DNA of 64,000 nucleotides from PALSA-693 sp963834725 (GCA_963834725.1 CAWICN010000001.1:2232001-2296000), one strand, 5' to 3'; positions 6,769 to 15,899 are shown, numbered from the stretch's first letter. Notes: a model not told the origin generated them from the sequence alone. Made by a program: numbers and translations.

Positions 6769-9503
6769 CACGCGTCTTCCAGCGGCACGCCCACGGGGCG
6801 GGCTCCGGCGGTGGCCTGCTCCTGGTCGGTCTGCCCCAGGTAGGCGGCGATCACCAGCGGGTCATGTCGGACGGCGTCCGGAGTGCCGTGAGCAATCTTC
6901 CGGCCGAAGTCCAGGACCACGATCTCGTCACAGACGGCCATGACGAAATCGATGTCGTGCTCGATGAGAAGGACCGCCATACCCCAGTCCTCGGCCAGCC
7001 CCTTGACCAGCGTCGCCAGCTCGGCCGTCTCGGCGTCACTCAGACCGGCGGCCGGCTCGTCCAGCAGGAGCACACTGGGCCGACTGGCCACGGCGCGGGC
7101 GATCGCCAGCAGGCGTCGCTTGCCGTACGGGAGATCCTGCACCTCCCGGTCGAGGTCGTGCTCCAGGTCGAACTCCCGAACGGCTGCGATGACCTCGGAG
7201 GGAAGCTCCGGTTGAACCGGGTAAATCAGGTCCCGCAAATACGAGGCAAAGTCGCGAGGGTCCGAGGCGACGCGCAGGTTACCCAGCACGCTCGAATCCT
7301 CGAACAGCTCGAGCGACTGGAAGGATCGGCTCACCCCGTGCCGGGCTCGCCGGGCAGGCGACCAGTCACTGATGGGGTGTCCATCGAGCAGGAAAGTCCC
7401 CGCAGACGGCCGGGTGAACCCGGTGACGGCGTCAATGAGGGTCGTCTTGCCCGCCCCGTTGGGGCCGATAAGCCCGGTGATGTGACCGGGCTCCACGTTG
7501 AGCGAGACGTCGTCGACCGCCAGTGTCGCCCCGTAGCGAACCGAGAGATCGCGGACCTCGAGCCTGCGGGGCGCCACCCGACTGCGCCGGCCGGCGGGTA
7601 GGGTCACGGCCCTGGGGGGTCGGAGCGCGACCCATGGGACCCGCCGGCCGACGCGAGCAGCCACCCACCGCAGCTGGACGGCTTGAGTCTTGACGATGCC
7701 GTCCTGATTCTGGATGATCAAAAGAATCAGAATAATGCCGCCGATGAGGGTGAGGTACTTCTCGAAGCCGGAGAAAATGTCATTGGTGAGCTGCGTGCCC
7801 ACCCCGCCGTCAACCAGCGTCGAGCCGAAGACCGGGCCGACGACAAAGCCGATACCGCCGATCATCGCCCAGCCCACGTAGGTGACGCTGGTGAAATTGG
7901 TAAACGTGGTGTAGGTGATGGTGGTGTTGGTCCACGCCAGAAGAATGCCCCCGGCGGCCGCGAGGGCCGCCGCCAGCCCGAAACTGTAGAGCTTGGCCGA
8001 GCGGACATTGACACCCAGGGCGGCGGCGGCCCGCTCGTTGGTTCGCACCGCAAGCATCCGCCGCCCACTTCGGCCGCGCCTCACGTTGGCGACGATCAGA
8101 CAGCACCCGACGAAGACCAGCAGGGCGAAGATCCCGTATCGGGCCGGGTGGGTGATGGAGCTGATGTCCCATCCGAACAGCGTCGGCGTGCCGATCTGGG
8201 TGCCGGCAATCCCGCCGGTGTAGTTTTGGTTGTCGAAGAGCATCAGCTCCAGGGTCGTCCCGAGACCCAGGGTGACCACCGCGAAGTTGATACCGCGGGT
8301 CCGGGCCGCAGGCAGCATGATCGCGAGACCGAGCGGTACCGTCGCTACGATCCCCACCGCCGCCGCGGCCAGGAACGGCAACCCGTCGCCCGCGACCAGG
8401 CGCCCGGCCACCCACGCCCCGAAGCCGGCGATGGCGAACTGCGCGAGGGACAGCTGACCGGCGTAGCCGGTGACGACCACGATCGAAAGCAGGATCAGCG
8501 CGGCCGCCAGGGAGATCGTGATGGCGGCGACCCAGCTGGTGGTTGTCGTCAAGATGAGTATGGCCCCCACGGCCGTGCCGATGATGACCCACGGAGGGCG
8601 GATCCGGCCGTTGCCGATCGCCGGTAGTCGCTGGAGGAAGTAGTCGCGGAGCGGGAGGTCCCGGCCGCTCACCACCATCACCACCACGATGACGATGAAC
8701 GGCACGGACTGGGCCAGGCCGGGCTGCGTCGCGTAGCGCGTCAGCACGGTCTCGACCACACCGATGACCACCGACGCCACGAACGCGATCGGAAACGAGC
8801 GAAAAGAGGCGATAAGCGCTCCAGCCAGGGCGGCGAGCACCAGATTGGTCAGGATTGTCACCTGGAGCGTGACGATGGGCGAGATCAGGATGGCGGCCAG
8901 ACCCGCCAGCGCCGAGCCGAGGGTCCAGTTGACCGTGGCGATGACGTCCGGCGACCATCCGAGCGTCGCCGCCGATCGCTGGTTCTCGGCCACGGCACTG
9001 GTGCCGAGGCCGAACCGGGTGTATTTGTAAAGGGCCCACAAGAGCACAGTGAGGGCCGCCGCGATCAGCAGGAGATAGAGCCGGTCCTCCGAAACCTTCA
9101 CGCCGCCGCCCAGATTGAGGACGGAACTGGGCAGGGCGCTGGGGACGAACTTCACGGTGGAGCCGAATTTGACGATGACCGCGGATTGCAACGTGATCAG
9201 CACGCCGAGGGTGGCCACGATCCGGGCCAGTGGCGAGGCCCGGCGCAATTGCCGCATGACCAGCAGGTGGGTGGCGGCGCCGAGCAGTGCGGACGTCGCC
9301 ACCCCGCAAACCAGGGCGAGGCCGAATGGGAGACCGTGCTGGACCGCAATCTCCCACTCGATGTAGGCGCCGACCATCCCGATCGCCCCCTGGGCGAAAT
9401 TGAGGACGCCCGACCCCCGGTAAATGAGCACCAGACCCTGGGACGCCAGGGAGTACATGGCGCCCAGGCCCAGCCCGAGGAGCGCATAGGTGAAGACCTG
9501 CAT
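6768..9503 (-). CDS. Triple-fusion ABC importer: LivH permease - LivM permease - LivG ATPase
   Basis: One 911-residue chain carries three subunits normally encoded separately. Residues about 1-290 are a LivH-like permease (GVLNFAQGAIGMVGAY). Residues about 300-600 are a LivM-like permease (TGYAGQLSLAQFAIAGFGAW). Residues about 640-900 are a LivG-like ATPase with Walker A GPNGAGKTTL, a degenerate signature LPYGKRR and Walker B VLLLDEPAAGL. The linker near 605-640 is Arg- and Pro-rich. The polypeptide would place one fused ATPase opposite the separate LivF. The paralogous transporter at 24395 fuses only the two permeases. The solute-binding protein gene lies 68 bp upstream. Confidence 0.93.
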   Translation of the reverse strand: MQVFTYALLGLGLGAMYSLASQGLVLIYRGSGVLNFAQGAIGMVGAYIEWEIAVQHGLPFGLALVCGVATSALLGAATHLLVMRQLRRASPLARIVATLGVLITLQSAVIVKFGSTVKFVPSALPSSVLNLGGGVKVSEDRLYLLLIAAALTVLLWALYKYTRFGLGTSAVAENQRSAATLGWSPDVIATVNWTLGSALAGLAAILISPIVTLQVTILTNLVLAALAGALIASFRSFPIAFVASVVIGVVETVLTRYATQPGLAQSVPFIVIVVVMVVSGRDLPLRDYFLQRLPAIGNGRIRPPWVIIGTAVGAILILTTTTSWVAAITISLAAALILLSIVVVTGYAGQLSLAQFAIAGFGAWVAGRLVAGDGLPFLAAAAVGIVATVPLGLAIMLPAARTRGINFAVVTLGLGTTLELMLFDNQNYTGGIAGTQIGTPTLFGWDISSITHPARYGIFALLVFVGCCLIVANVRRGRSGRRMLAVRTNERAAAALGVNVRSAKLYSFGLAAALAAAGGILLAWTNTTITYTTFTNFTSVTYVGWAMIGGIGFVVGPVFGSTLVDGGVGTQLTNDIFSGFEKYLTLIGGIILILLIIQNQDGIVKTQAVQLRWVAARVGRRVPWVALRPPRAVTLPAGRRSRVAPRRLEVRDLSVRYGATLAVDDVSLNVEPGHITGLIGPNGAGKTTLIDAVTGFTRPSAGTFLLDGHPISDWSPARRARHGVSRSFQSLELFEDSSVLGNLRVASDPRDFASYLRDLIYPVQPELPSEVIAAVREFDLEHDLDREVQDLPYGKRRLLAIARAVASRPSVLLLDEPAAGLSDAETAELATLVKGLAEDWGMAVLLIEHDIDFVMAVCDEIVVLDFGRKIAHGTPDAVRHDPLVIAAYLGQTDQEQATAGARPVGVPLEDA

Positions 9504-9571
9504 GCTCAGGACCCTATACGCTCAGGCCCCGCCGGGTCCCGATTGACCACGGCCCGCAAGTCGGCAACCGC

Positions 9572-10948
9572 TCAGCCCGCCGCCTGCCCGGCCGGTGGCC
9601 GGTTGGCGGCCGACAGCGGCTGGCCGGTTAAGGCGTTCGTGAAGTCGAAGAAGGTGCCGTGGTCGAAGGGCACGAGGTTGCCGCCGTGCACCACGTCGAA
9701 GGTCTCGGCCAGGTTGGGCAGATTCTTGAATGACGGGCCCAGCCCGGTGAAGGGAACGCCGAAGTTGATGGTGCCAATTCCTGTCATGCCGGCCAGGTTG
9801 ACCTTGGCCTTCTGTGCTGCGGCCAGGAAGGTCTTGTTGGTTATCGGACCGCTGATCGAGTCGGCGATCTGCTGGAAGGCCACGTACGCGGCCCAGGTTC
9901 CCAGCCCTCCCAGACTGTTGTAGACGATGTTTTTCGTCGGGGCGTGATACTGCGACAGGGCGGCACGGTAGTTCGCCCAGGCCGGCAGCGAGATGTCCGA
10001 ATAGGCTTCGACCACGACCGCGTTCTCCGTCTCCTGCGGGAACTGCTTGGTCACGATCGTGTCCAGGTTGCCCTGGGGACCGTACAGCCGCTGGTGGTCG
10101 CCGGCCGCCTGCAGCGCTTGTACGAACGGCGGCCAATTGGCCTCGCCGATGTCGGCTACGATGCAGTCGGTGCCGCTCGCCGCCTGGGTAGCTTGCGACG
10201 AGTAGTCCTGGGCGGTCACCGGAAGCAACACGACCGGGCCCATCGGGGGTCCGTTGACCGACTTCACGCCATTCTTGCCCCACGTCACTGCCAGCTGGGC
10301 GGCCGCGCCGACGTTGAGTACGACGAAGGCGGTCTTCTTGCAACCGTCGATGCTGGCCTTGACCATCATGGCCGAGGCCGAGGCATCCTGCGACCCGATC
10401 TGCTGGACGACGGGGCTGACCAGCTCGTTGGGCGACGCCGCGCAGCAAATGCCGAACCACGATGTGTCGGCGGCCTGCAACTCAGGGATGATGGCGCTGC
10501 CGTTGAGGGTGAACGAGCCGATGATGGCGACGTCATGATTGGCAATCGCCTCCCGGCCACATTGCGCGGTTTTGGTGGGATCGCCCTGCTCGTCACAGTT
10601 TTGCAGCTTGAGCGGGTGGCCCTGGATCCCGCCGTGGGCGTTGATCCAGTCGACCGCCACCGTAGCGGTGTTAAGAATGTTGGCGTAGTTGGGGCCGGAG
10701 TAGTTGACCGAGGCGAGGGTCATCACATTCAACGGGCTGCCCGTCGCCTGTCCTCCTCCCGAGGCGCCAGATGCACCGGTCGCACCGGCCGCCGAGGTCG
10801 CCGACGATCCCGAGGTGGTCGTCGCGCTCGTGTTCGAGCTCGACGAGTGGCTGCTCGACCCGCAGGCCGCCGCCACCAGGGTGATCGCCATGAGCCCGAC
10901 GGCGAGCACCTTCGGCCCCCGACGTAGTCCGGCAAATCCGACTTTCAT
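9572..10948 (-). CDS. livK: HAAT-family solute-binding lipoprotein (LivK-like)
   Basis: Extracytoplasmic substrate-binding protein, 458 residues. It has a basic N-terminus, a hydrophobic segment and the lipobox VAAAC, then a Ser/Thr-rich linker, so it is probably lipid-anchored outside the membrane. The core has the type-I periplasmic-binding fold typical of the ABC/LivK family (AVDWINAHGGIQGHPLKL near the start). It lies 42 bp downstream of the BVMO gene and just upstream of the fused permease, so it is in the same operon. The ligand cannot be read from sequence. The BVMO neighbour hints at a ketone or aromatic compound (inference). Confidence 0.92.
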   Translation of the reverse strand: MKVGFAGLRRGPKVLAVGLMAITLVAAACGSSSHSSSSNTSATTTSGSSATSAAGATGASGASGGGQATGSPLNVMTLASVNYSGPNYANILNTATVAVDWINAHGGIQGHPLKLQNCDEQGDPTKTAQCGREAIANHDVAIIGSFTLNGSAIIPELQAADTSWFGICCAASPNELVSPVVQQIGSQDASASAMMVKASIDGCKKTAFVVLNVGAAAQLAVTWGKNGVKSVNGPPMGPVVLLPVTAQDYSSQATQAASGTDCIVADIGEANWPPFVQALQAAGDHQRLYGPQGNLDTIVTKQFPQETENAVVVEAYSDISLPAWANYRAALSQYHAPTKNIVYNSLGGLGTWAAYVAFQQIADSISGPITNKTFLAAAQKAKVNLAGMTGIGTINFGVPFTGLGPSFKNLPNLAETFDVVHGGNLVPFDHGTFFDFTNALTGQPLSAANRPPAGQAAG

Positions 10949-10989
10949 TTGTTAGACCCCCCCTTGTTGGTGTGTGGTTGAGGTTATGG

Positions 10990-12903
10990 TCATCCGTAGA
11001 CGTAGTCCGACGGAATGACTTCCTTGGTCCGCTGCCAGTATTCGCGCAGCGTGTACGGCCAGTTCTGACTAACTCTTCCGAGTTCATTTTTATACCAGCT
11101 GTGGACGTCCGATGCACCCCAGGCCATGGTGCGGTTGGCGTCATCAATCTCCCGGTTGTAGGCCCAGAACACGTCTTCACGGCATTCCATTGTCTGTCGC
11201 TTGTCGGTGAGGAGCCGCCGGATACTGTCCATGATGTACGTGATGGAGCATTCGGAGAAAAAGATGATGCTGCCGTTGACGACGATGTTCGTGTTGGGAC
11301 CGTAGACGCAGAACAGGTTGGGGAAACCAGGTATGGTCATTCCGAGGTAGGCGCGAGCGTCGCCGGCCCATTGTTCGTGCAGGTCGACGCCGCCGCGCCC
11401 CTTAACCGTCATCGGCATCAGAAACCGGGAGGCTTGGAATCCGGTGGCCAGGACGAGCACATCGAGCGGGTAGTCCCCCGTCTCGGTGGCGACTCCCTCG
11501 GCGGTGATCCGATTGATCCGATCGGTGACCAGGCGCACGTTGTCCCTTTTGAGCGTGCGCGCCCAGATGCCATTGTCCCGTAGCATGCGTTTGGCGGCCG
11601 GTGGATAGTTGGGAACGACCTTCGGCAGGAGGTCGGGCCGGTCCGCGAACTGCTCCTCGAGGTACTCCACCAGGCCTTGCCGCACCAGCTCGTTGTCGGG
11701 CGAGACGGCGGTGCCGACATCGCGCCACTCGGGATCCACCTCGGCCGAGGGAAGCAGCCCTTCGGCGTACGTGCAGAAGAGCCAGAATCGATACCACGCC
11801 GCGTAAGAGGGCACGTGACGCAAGAGCCACTCCAGCCCGTCTGCGACCAGCTCGTGATCATCGGGGGTCGGCGCCAGCCATGGAGGCGTGCGCTGGAAAA
11901 TGATCACTTCCTTGGCCTGCTCGGCGACGACGGGGATGAGTTGCACCGCGGTCGCACCCGTGCCGATCACGCCAACCGTTTTACCGCCCACCTCGACGTC
12001 GGGCTGCCACCGGGCAGAGTGGAACGACGGTCCCTGGAAATCGTCCAGGCCCGGGATCCTGGGATAGGAGGGCCGGTTGAGCTGGCCGACCGCGCTGATG
12101 ACGACATTGGCTTCGAGCGTCTCGTCGGTACCATCGGCCCGTCGAGCCCGGATCCTCCAGATGTCCTCTGCTTCCGCGAATGTCGCGGACAACACCTCCG
12201 TCTGGAAGCGAATGTGCTCGACCAGGCCCTCTTCGGAGGCGACGGCCCGGAGGTACTGCTGGAGCACCGGCTGCGAGGAGAAGTGCTCGGGCCAATCCGA
12301 GCGCTGAGCAAAGGAGTAGCTGAAGAGGTGGTTGGCGACGTCCACCCGACAGCCGGGATAGACGTTTTCGTGCCACGTTCCTCCGACGTCGCGGTCCTTC
12401 TCGAGCACGACGTAATCGACACCGGCCCGCTGAAGGCGGTAGGCGGCAGCCAGCCCGGATATGCCTGCCCCGATGACGACAACGCGAAAATCGACGTCCG
12501 GCGCCACCTCCTCCTTCCGCCCTCCGAGAGCAGAATCGTCTACTTCCAGTCCCAGTTGAGCGGAGAGAAACGGCACGTCGCCCTCTCCCATGACCGTGCC
12601 GGCAGCAAAATCGATCATTTGCCGGAGGGCGTCGAGTCCAGGTGGGGGCGCGGGGTGGGACCCGTTGTCCCGAAATCGCCGCAGCACGTCGAACGCCAGC
12701 TCCCGGGCGGCCGCGAGCTGATCTTCCGACAGCCCGCCCTGCGCACCGAGGAGATCAGAGGCATCGGGACGCAGGTCGTCGCGCAGGATGGAGAGATCAC
12801 CAGTGGCCTGCGGCAGCGCCAAAAGGAGGGCGGGTATCTCCGCGGTCTCGAGAGCGGCCCGGATGAATGCGTCGTCTTCGGTGATCGGCAGAACGGCGCT
12901 CAT
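10990..12903 (-). CDS. Baeyer-Villiger flavin monooxygenase, HAPMO-like
   Basis: FAD/NADPH monooxygenase of 637 residues. A roughly 140-residue N-terminal extension precedes the FAD domain (VIGAGISGLAAAYRL, then KDRDVGGTWHENVYPGCRVD). The Baeyer-Villiger fingerprint region reads FQGPSFHSARW, followed by the NADPH site VIGTGATAVQ. The total length and the N-terminal extension match 4-hydroxyacetophenone monooxygenase, which turns aryl ketones into esters. The exact substrate is not provable here. It is the first gene of the minus-strand operon feeding a HAAT transporter, so the enzyme and importer may share a compound. A zinc-ADH remnant lies immediately upstream. Confidence 0.9.
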   Translation of the reverse strand: MSAVLPITEDDAFIRAALETAEIPALLLALPQATGDLSILRDDLRPDASDLLGAQGGLSEDQLAAARELAFDVLRRFRDNGSHPAPPPGLDALRQMIDFAAGTVMGEGDVPFLSAQLGLEVDDSALGGRKEEVAPDVDFRVVVIGAGISGLAAAYRLQRAGVDYVVLEKDRDVGGTWHENVYPGCRVDVANHLFSYSFAQRSDWPEHFSSQPVLQQYLRAVASEEGLVEHIRFQTEVLSATFAEAEDIWRIRARRADGTDETLEANVVISAVGQLNRPSYPRIPGLDDFQGPSFHSARWQPDVEVGGKTVGVIGTGATAVQLIPVVAEQAKEVIIFQRTPPWLAPTPDDHELVADGLEWLLRHVPSYAAWYRFWLFCTYAEGLLPSAEVDPEWRDVGTAVSPDNELVRQGLVEYLEEQFADRPDLLPKVVPNYPPAAKRMLRDNGIWARTLKRDNVRLVTDRINRITAEGVATETGDYPLDVLVLATGFQASRFLMPMTVKGRGGVDLHEQWAGDARAYLGMTIPGFPNLFCVYGPNTNIVVNGSIIFFSECSITYIMDSIRRLLTDKRQTMECREDVFWAYNREIDDANRTMAWGASDVHSWYKNELGRVSQNWPYTLREYWQRTKEVIPSDYVYG

Positions 12904-12944
12904 CTACGTGAGATCTGGTAGTCCGGGCTGGACCTCGCCCGCCA

Positions 12945-13019
12945 CGGGATCGCCAGGTCAGTCTCACGGATCTCCCAATCCTGATCCGAAGCCCACAGCA
13001 GTGCAGCTTTGGTCCTCAA
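12945..13019 (-). pseudogene. N-terminal remnant of a zinc-type alcohol dehydrogenase
   Basis: Reading the minus strand from a TTG at 13019 gives LRTKAALLWASDQDWEIRET and then DLAIP. This closely resembles the N-terminus of zinc-dependent MDR alcohol dehydrogenases (MKTKAAVLW...GxxWEVEEIDL pattern). The similarity stops after about 25 codons and the frame runs out before the monooxygenase start. No zinc ligands or Rossmann domain remain. Confidence 0.5.
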
Positions 13020-13263
13020 CGGATACCCCTCAGTAGTGGAAGTCGGATGAGCAAACATCCGCGCTCGGGCGACAACCCGACAGCGTGGCAGGACGACAAA
13101 ACGCCTGCCAGGCGACGAACTCTAGAGCGCGCTCGGGGGCCTGTCAACCGTTTGGCCGGTTACGCCCTACCTGCCGTCCGGCTATCTTGTGTCCGGCTAT
13201 CTCTGTTTGGCCGGGCCTTTGCCTGGTCGGGCCCAGCAGATATCTTCCCGCGTGCCCGCGCCG

Positions 13264-13440
13264 CTGGCGGATCTCCGCGCCCTCGAGCGGCGCCGTGTCC
13301 ACGACCGGGCGCGGGAGAGCATCATCACCGAGTGGACATCGACACAGGAGGCCGACGGTACGGTGGAGACCCTGCGGACAGCGGGGGTGCCAGCGGAGAA
13401 GGTGGCCATGTGGCCCATGCGGAGCTACGACGCCAAACGC
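13264..13440 (+). pseudogene. Remnant resembling a CaiB/BaiF CoA-transferase C-terminal part
   Basis: In the frame starting at 13264 the product reads LADLRALERRRVHDRA, then IITEWTSTQEADGTVETLRT and AGVPAEKVAMWP. This resembles the late WTxxxxxxxxxxxLxxAGVPAxxV region of CaiB/BaiF enzymes. About 55 codons are preserved. Neither the N-terminal half nor the final domain is present. It lies just upstream of the HpaB/AbfD-like gene's promoter. Confidence 0.5.
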
Positions 13441-13445
13441 AGGAT

Positions 13446-13512
13446 CGCCCAACCGATCGGTTGGGCGCAACCAATCGCACGATTGCAGACGGCGGGAGCC
13501 CGCCGGTAGCAT
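13446..13512 (+). promoter_or_regulatory. Nested palindromes and promoter for the HpaB/AbfD-like gene
   Basis: A perfect 22-bp palindrome, CGCCCAACCGATCGGTTGGG plus CG, spans 13446-13467. It overlaps GGTTG-GGCG-CAACC (13460-13473). A third palindrome, CAATCG-CA-CGATTG, lies at 13472-13485. A promoter-like TTGCAG (13483-13488) and TAGCAT (13507-13512) with an 18-bp spacer starts inside the third palindrome. The ATG is at 13564. The layout suggests control by one or two dimeric regulators. Confidence 0.6.
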
Positions 13513-13563
13513 CTTGAGTCGCCGTCAGCACAAGCGGGTCGTACCTGAGATGGGAGCTGCGAA

Positions 13564-14943
13564 ATGAAGACAGGGGCCGAGTACCGCCAGTCGATCCGGG
13601 ACGGCCGGGAGACCTTCTTCGACGGGGTCCAGGTCTCCGACCTCGAGTCGGTCCCGGCCCTGGCCGTGGCCGTCGACCAGGTGGCCGACGGCTACGACAA
13701 GTACTACTCGTCGGCGCCAGATGCGCAGAATCCCCTGATGATGCCGCCCCGCACCATCGAGGAGATGCGCAACCGTATCCCGCTCCTGCACGAGGTGGAC
13801 CTGGTACTCAACGTGACGTACCAGTCGCTCATGACCCTCCTCACCGCCGCACCAAAGCTCGAAGCCGCGGCGCCGGAGTGCTACGAACGTATCCAGGCCT
13901 ACGTCGAGCAGGCCCTGCGCGACGACATCCGGGCCACCGAGTGCATCACCGACGCCAAAGGCAACCGGAGCTTGCCGCCCTCACGGCAAACCGACCCGGA
14001 CATGTACACCCGGGTGGTCCGAAGGACCAGCGACGGCATAGTCCTCCGGGGCGCCAAACTACATATCTCGGGCGCGTCGTTCGGACATGACCTCATGGTC
14101 ATGCCGACCAAGAACATGAAGAGCGGCGAGGAGGACTACGCGGTCACCTGCGCAGTACCGGTCAACTCGCCCGGCGTGCGAATCGTCAACGTCTCGTACC
14201 ACCCCCGCGGCGACGACGTGCGACATTTTCCGATCTCCGCCAAGCACTCGATGCCGGACGGGTTCGTCATCTTTGACGATGTGTTCGTTCCCTATGAGCG
14301 GGTCTTCCTCGACGGCCAGGGGCAGTTCGCGGCGGTGTTCGCCCATTCTCTCGGGCTGTGGGAGCGGCTGGGTGGGATGTCGGCCATGGTCCTGCAGGCC
14401 GACGAAATGGTCGGGTTGGCGACGCTCGTCGCCGAGGCCAATGGGCTGCTCGGGGTTTCCCATATCAGGGAAAAGATCGACGAGATCGCGATCCACGCCA
14501 CCATGCTCCGGGCGGGCCTGGAGGCGGCCCTCACCCACGCCCGCACCACCCCGGAGGGCTACTGCTTTCCCGACGAACTGTTCACAAACGCGGCCAAGTA
14601 CACCGGGGCCGCCAACTTCAACCTCATGGTCCGTCACCTCCACGACATCGCAGGGGGATCGGTGATCACTATGCCTTCGGTTGGGGATTTCGAAAACGAA
14701 AAGGTGGGCGAGCACCTCAGGAAGTACGTCAGCACCGGCCCCGACGTCGACGCCGAGTACCGGATGAAGCTATTCCACACCATCCGGGACCTGACCGCCG
14801 ACAGCTACGGCGGCTGGCACCTGGTGACGAGCTTGCAGGCGGGCGGCGGGCTGTACGCTCAGCGCCTCGTGACGCGCAAGCACTACGACTTCGATCGGGC
14901 CCGCGCTCTCGCCGCCGAGCTCGCCGGCGTGTCCCCTCGCTAG
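13564..14943 (+). CDS. HpaB/AbfD-family flavoprotein (4-hydroxyphenylacetate 3-hydroxylase / 4-hydroxybutyryl-CoA dehydratase superfamily)
   Basis: Acyl-CoA-dehydrogenase-fold flavoprotein, 459 residues. Segments TDPDMYTRVVRRTSDGIVLRG, FDDVFVPYERVF and the C-terminal RDLTADSYGGWH/GGGLYAQR region look closer to 4-hydroxybutyryl-CoA dehydratase than to two-component aromatic hydroxylases. The dehydratase's iron-sulphur ligands (a CX3C pair and an HX6C motif) are not present. The Cys residues near 106 and 127 do not form that pattern. So the enzyme may be a flavin-only oxidase, isomerase or monooxygenase; the substrate is unknown. It stands alone behind a heavily palindromic promoter. A fragment of a related gene is at 2143. 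Confidence 0.8.
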   Translation: MKTGAEYRQSIRDGRETFFDGVQVSDLESVPALAVAVDQVADGYDKYYSSAPDAQNPLMMPPRTIEEMRNRIPLLHEVDLVLNVTYQSLMTLLTAAPKLEAAAPECYERIQAYVEQALRDDIRATECITDAKGNRSLPPSRQTDPDMYTRVVRRTSDGIVLRGAKLHISGASFGHDLMVMPTKNMKSGEEDYAVTCAVPVNSPGVRIVNVSYHPRGDDVRHFPISAKHSMPDGFVIFDDVFVPYERVFLDGQGQFAAVFAHSLGLWERLGGMSAMVLQADEMVGLATLVAEANGLLGVSHIREKIDEIAIHATMLRAGLEAALTHARTTPEGYCFPDELFTNAAKYTGAANFNLMVRHLHDIAGGSVITMPSVGDFENEKVGEHLRKYVSTGPDVDAEYRMKLFHTIRDLTADSYGGWHLVTSLQAGGGLYAQRLVTRKHYDFDRARALAAELAGVSPR

Positions 14944-15109
14944 CTCGCCAGCAGCCAGCGCAGACTCCGGCTCGGGCCTCGCCGCCAAGAACGTCGCCAC
15001 CACGAACGGCGGCGCATCTCCTCGCTGAAGCAGACAACTGATCCGCCCGACCGTCCGCCCGTCCGCCCGTCCGCTGGCCCCGTGGATGAGAGGGATCAGC
15101 GCGGGGATT

Positions 15110-15811
15110 TCAGCGGACAGGGGCCGGTCCGGGTCGCCTCGCCAGCCGGGGCCTCCTCGCCGTCGACGGGACATTGTTCGGCTGGGCCGAGACGCTGCGA
15201 AGGATGAGATCGCTGAAGCTCTCGGTGACCTCCTCCAACGACCGGGCGCCGTCGGGCCGGAACCACAGTTGCACCGAGTTGAGCACGCTCAGGATCGCGA
15301 TCGCAGTCAGGACCGGATCAAGATGGGGCGCGATCGTGCCTTCACGCTGGCCGGCCGCGATGATCTGTCGTATCGAGTGCTCGTAGCTGTCGCGGGTCGC
15401 CAGAATGCCCGCCAGTCGCTCGGGTGAAAGGAACTTCGCCTCCTGGTAAAAGACCCGAACCTTCGCCTGGTTAATGGTCGCTTCCATCAGATGATGCTCG
15501 ACGACGTAGCTCAGCTTGGCGAGGGCATCACCCTCCATCTCGAGGGCGTTGACACCGAGTGCCGCGGTGCGCAGATGCGCCTCGCGGATGACGGCGTCCA
15601 GCAGGTCTTCCTTGGTGTGGATGTAGTGGTAGAGGCTTCCTTTGAGGATCCCCACGCTGTCAGCGATGTCCTGGATGCTCGTCGCCGCGTACCCTTGCTC
15701 GGAGAAGAGCGTCGCGGCGACGTCGACGATCTCCTCGAAGCGGGCCCCGACGTCCCGGCTTCTGCGAACCTTCGGAGGCATAGGCCGCCCGAAATTCTCG
15801 GCTAGTGTCAC
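15110..15811 (-). CDS. TetR/AcrR family transcriptional regulator
   Basis: TetR-type repressor, 233 residues. The N-terminal helix-turn-helix (about residues 25-70) reads ATLFSEQGYAATSIQDIADS and then KGSLYHYIHTKEDLL. The C-terminal ligand domain is variable, with YQEAKFLSPERL. GTG at 15811 is chosen because GAGGGAC precedes it; ATG at 15781 is an alternative. It is divergent from a decayed ECH gene. The shared upstream region holds a CAACCA-N5-TGGTTG palindrome, the probable autoregulatory operator. A related site sits on the second transporter's promoter at 22559, so acyl-CoA-responsive control of uptake is plausible. Confidence 0.9.
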   Translation of the reverse strand: MTLAENFGRPMPPKVRRSRDVGARFEEIVDVAATLFSEQGYAATSIQDIADSVGILKGSLYHYIHTKEDLLDAVIREAHLRTAALGVNALEMEGDALAKLSYVVEHHLMEATINQAKVRVFYQEAKFLSPERLAGILATRDSYEHSIRQIIAAGQREGTIAPHLDPVLTAIAILSVLNSVQLWFRPDGARSLEEVTESFSDLILRSVSAQPNNVPSTARRPRLARRPGPAPVR

Positions 15812-15899
15812 CTGTTGTCCCTCACGAGGTTTGACGGTAAACGCCGACCGGTGCGATCAGGCCCCAGCCGTGCGCCGAGGCTACCAGTGGTCGGAGGGG

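Noticed and set aside
7810..9357. Second long frame on the minus strand within the LivH-LivM-LivG gene
   Set aside because: Arg/Gly/His-rich shadow translation without domain features; the transporter frame is clear.
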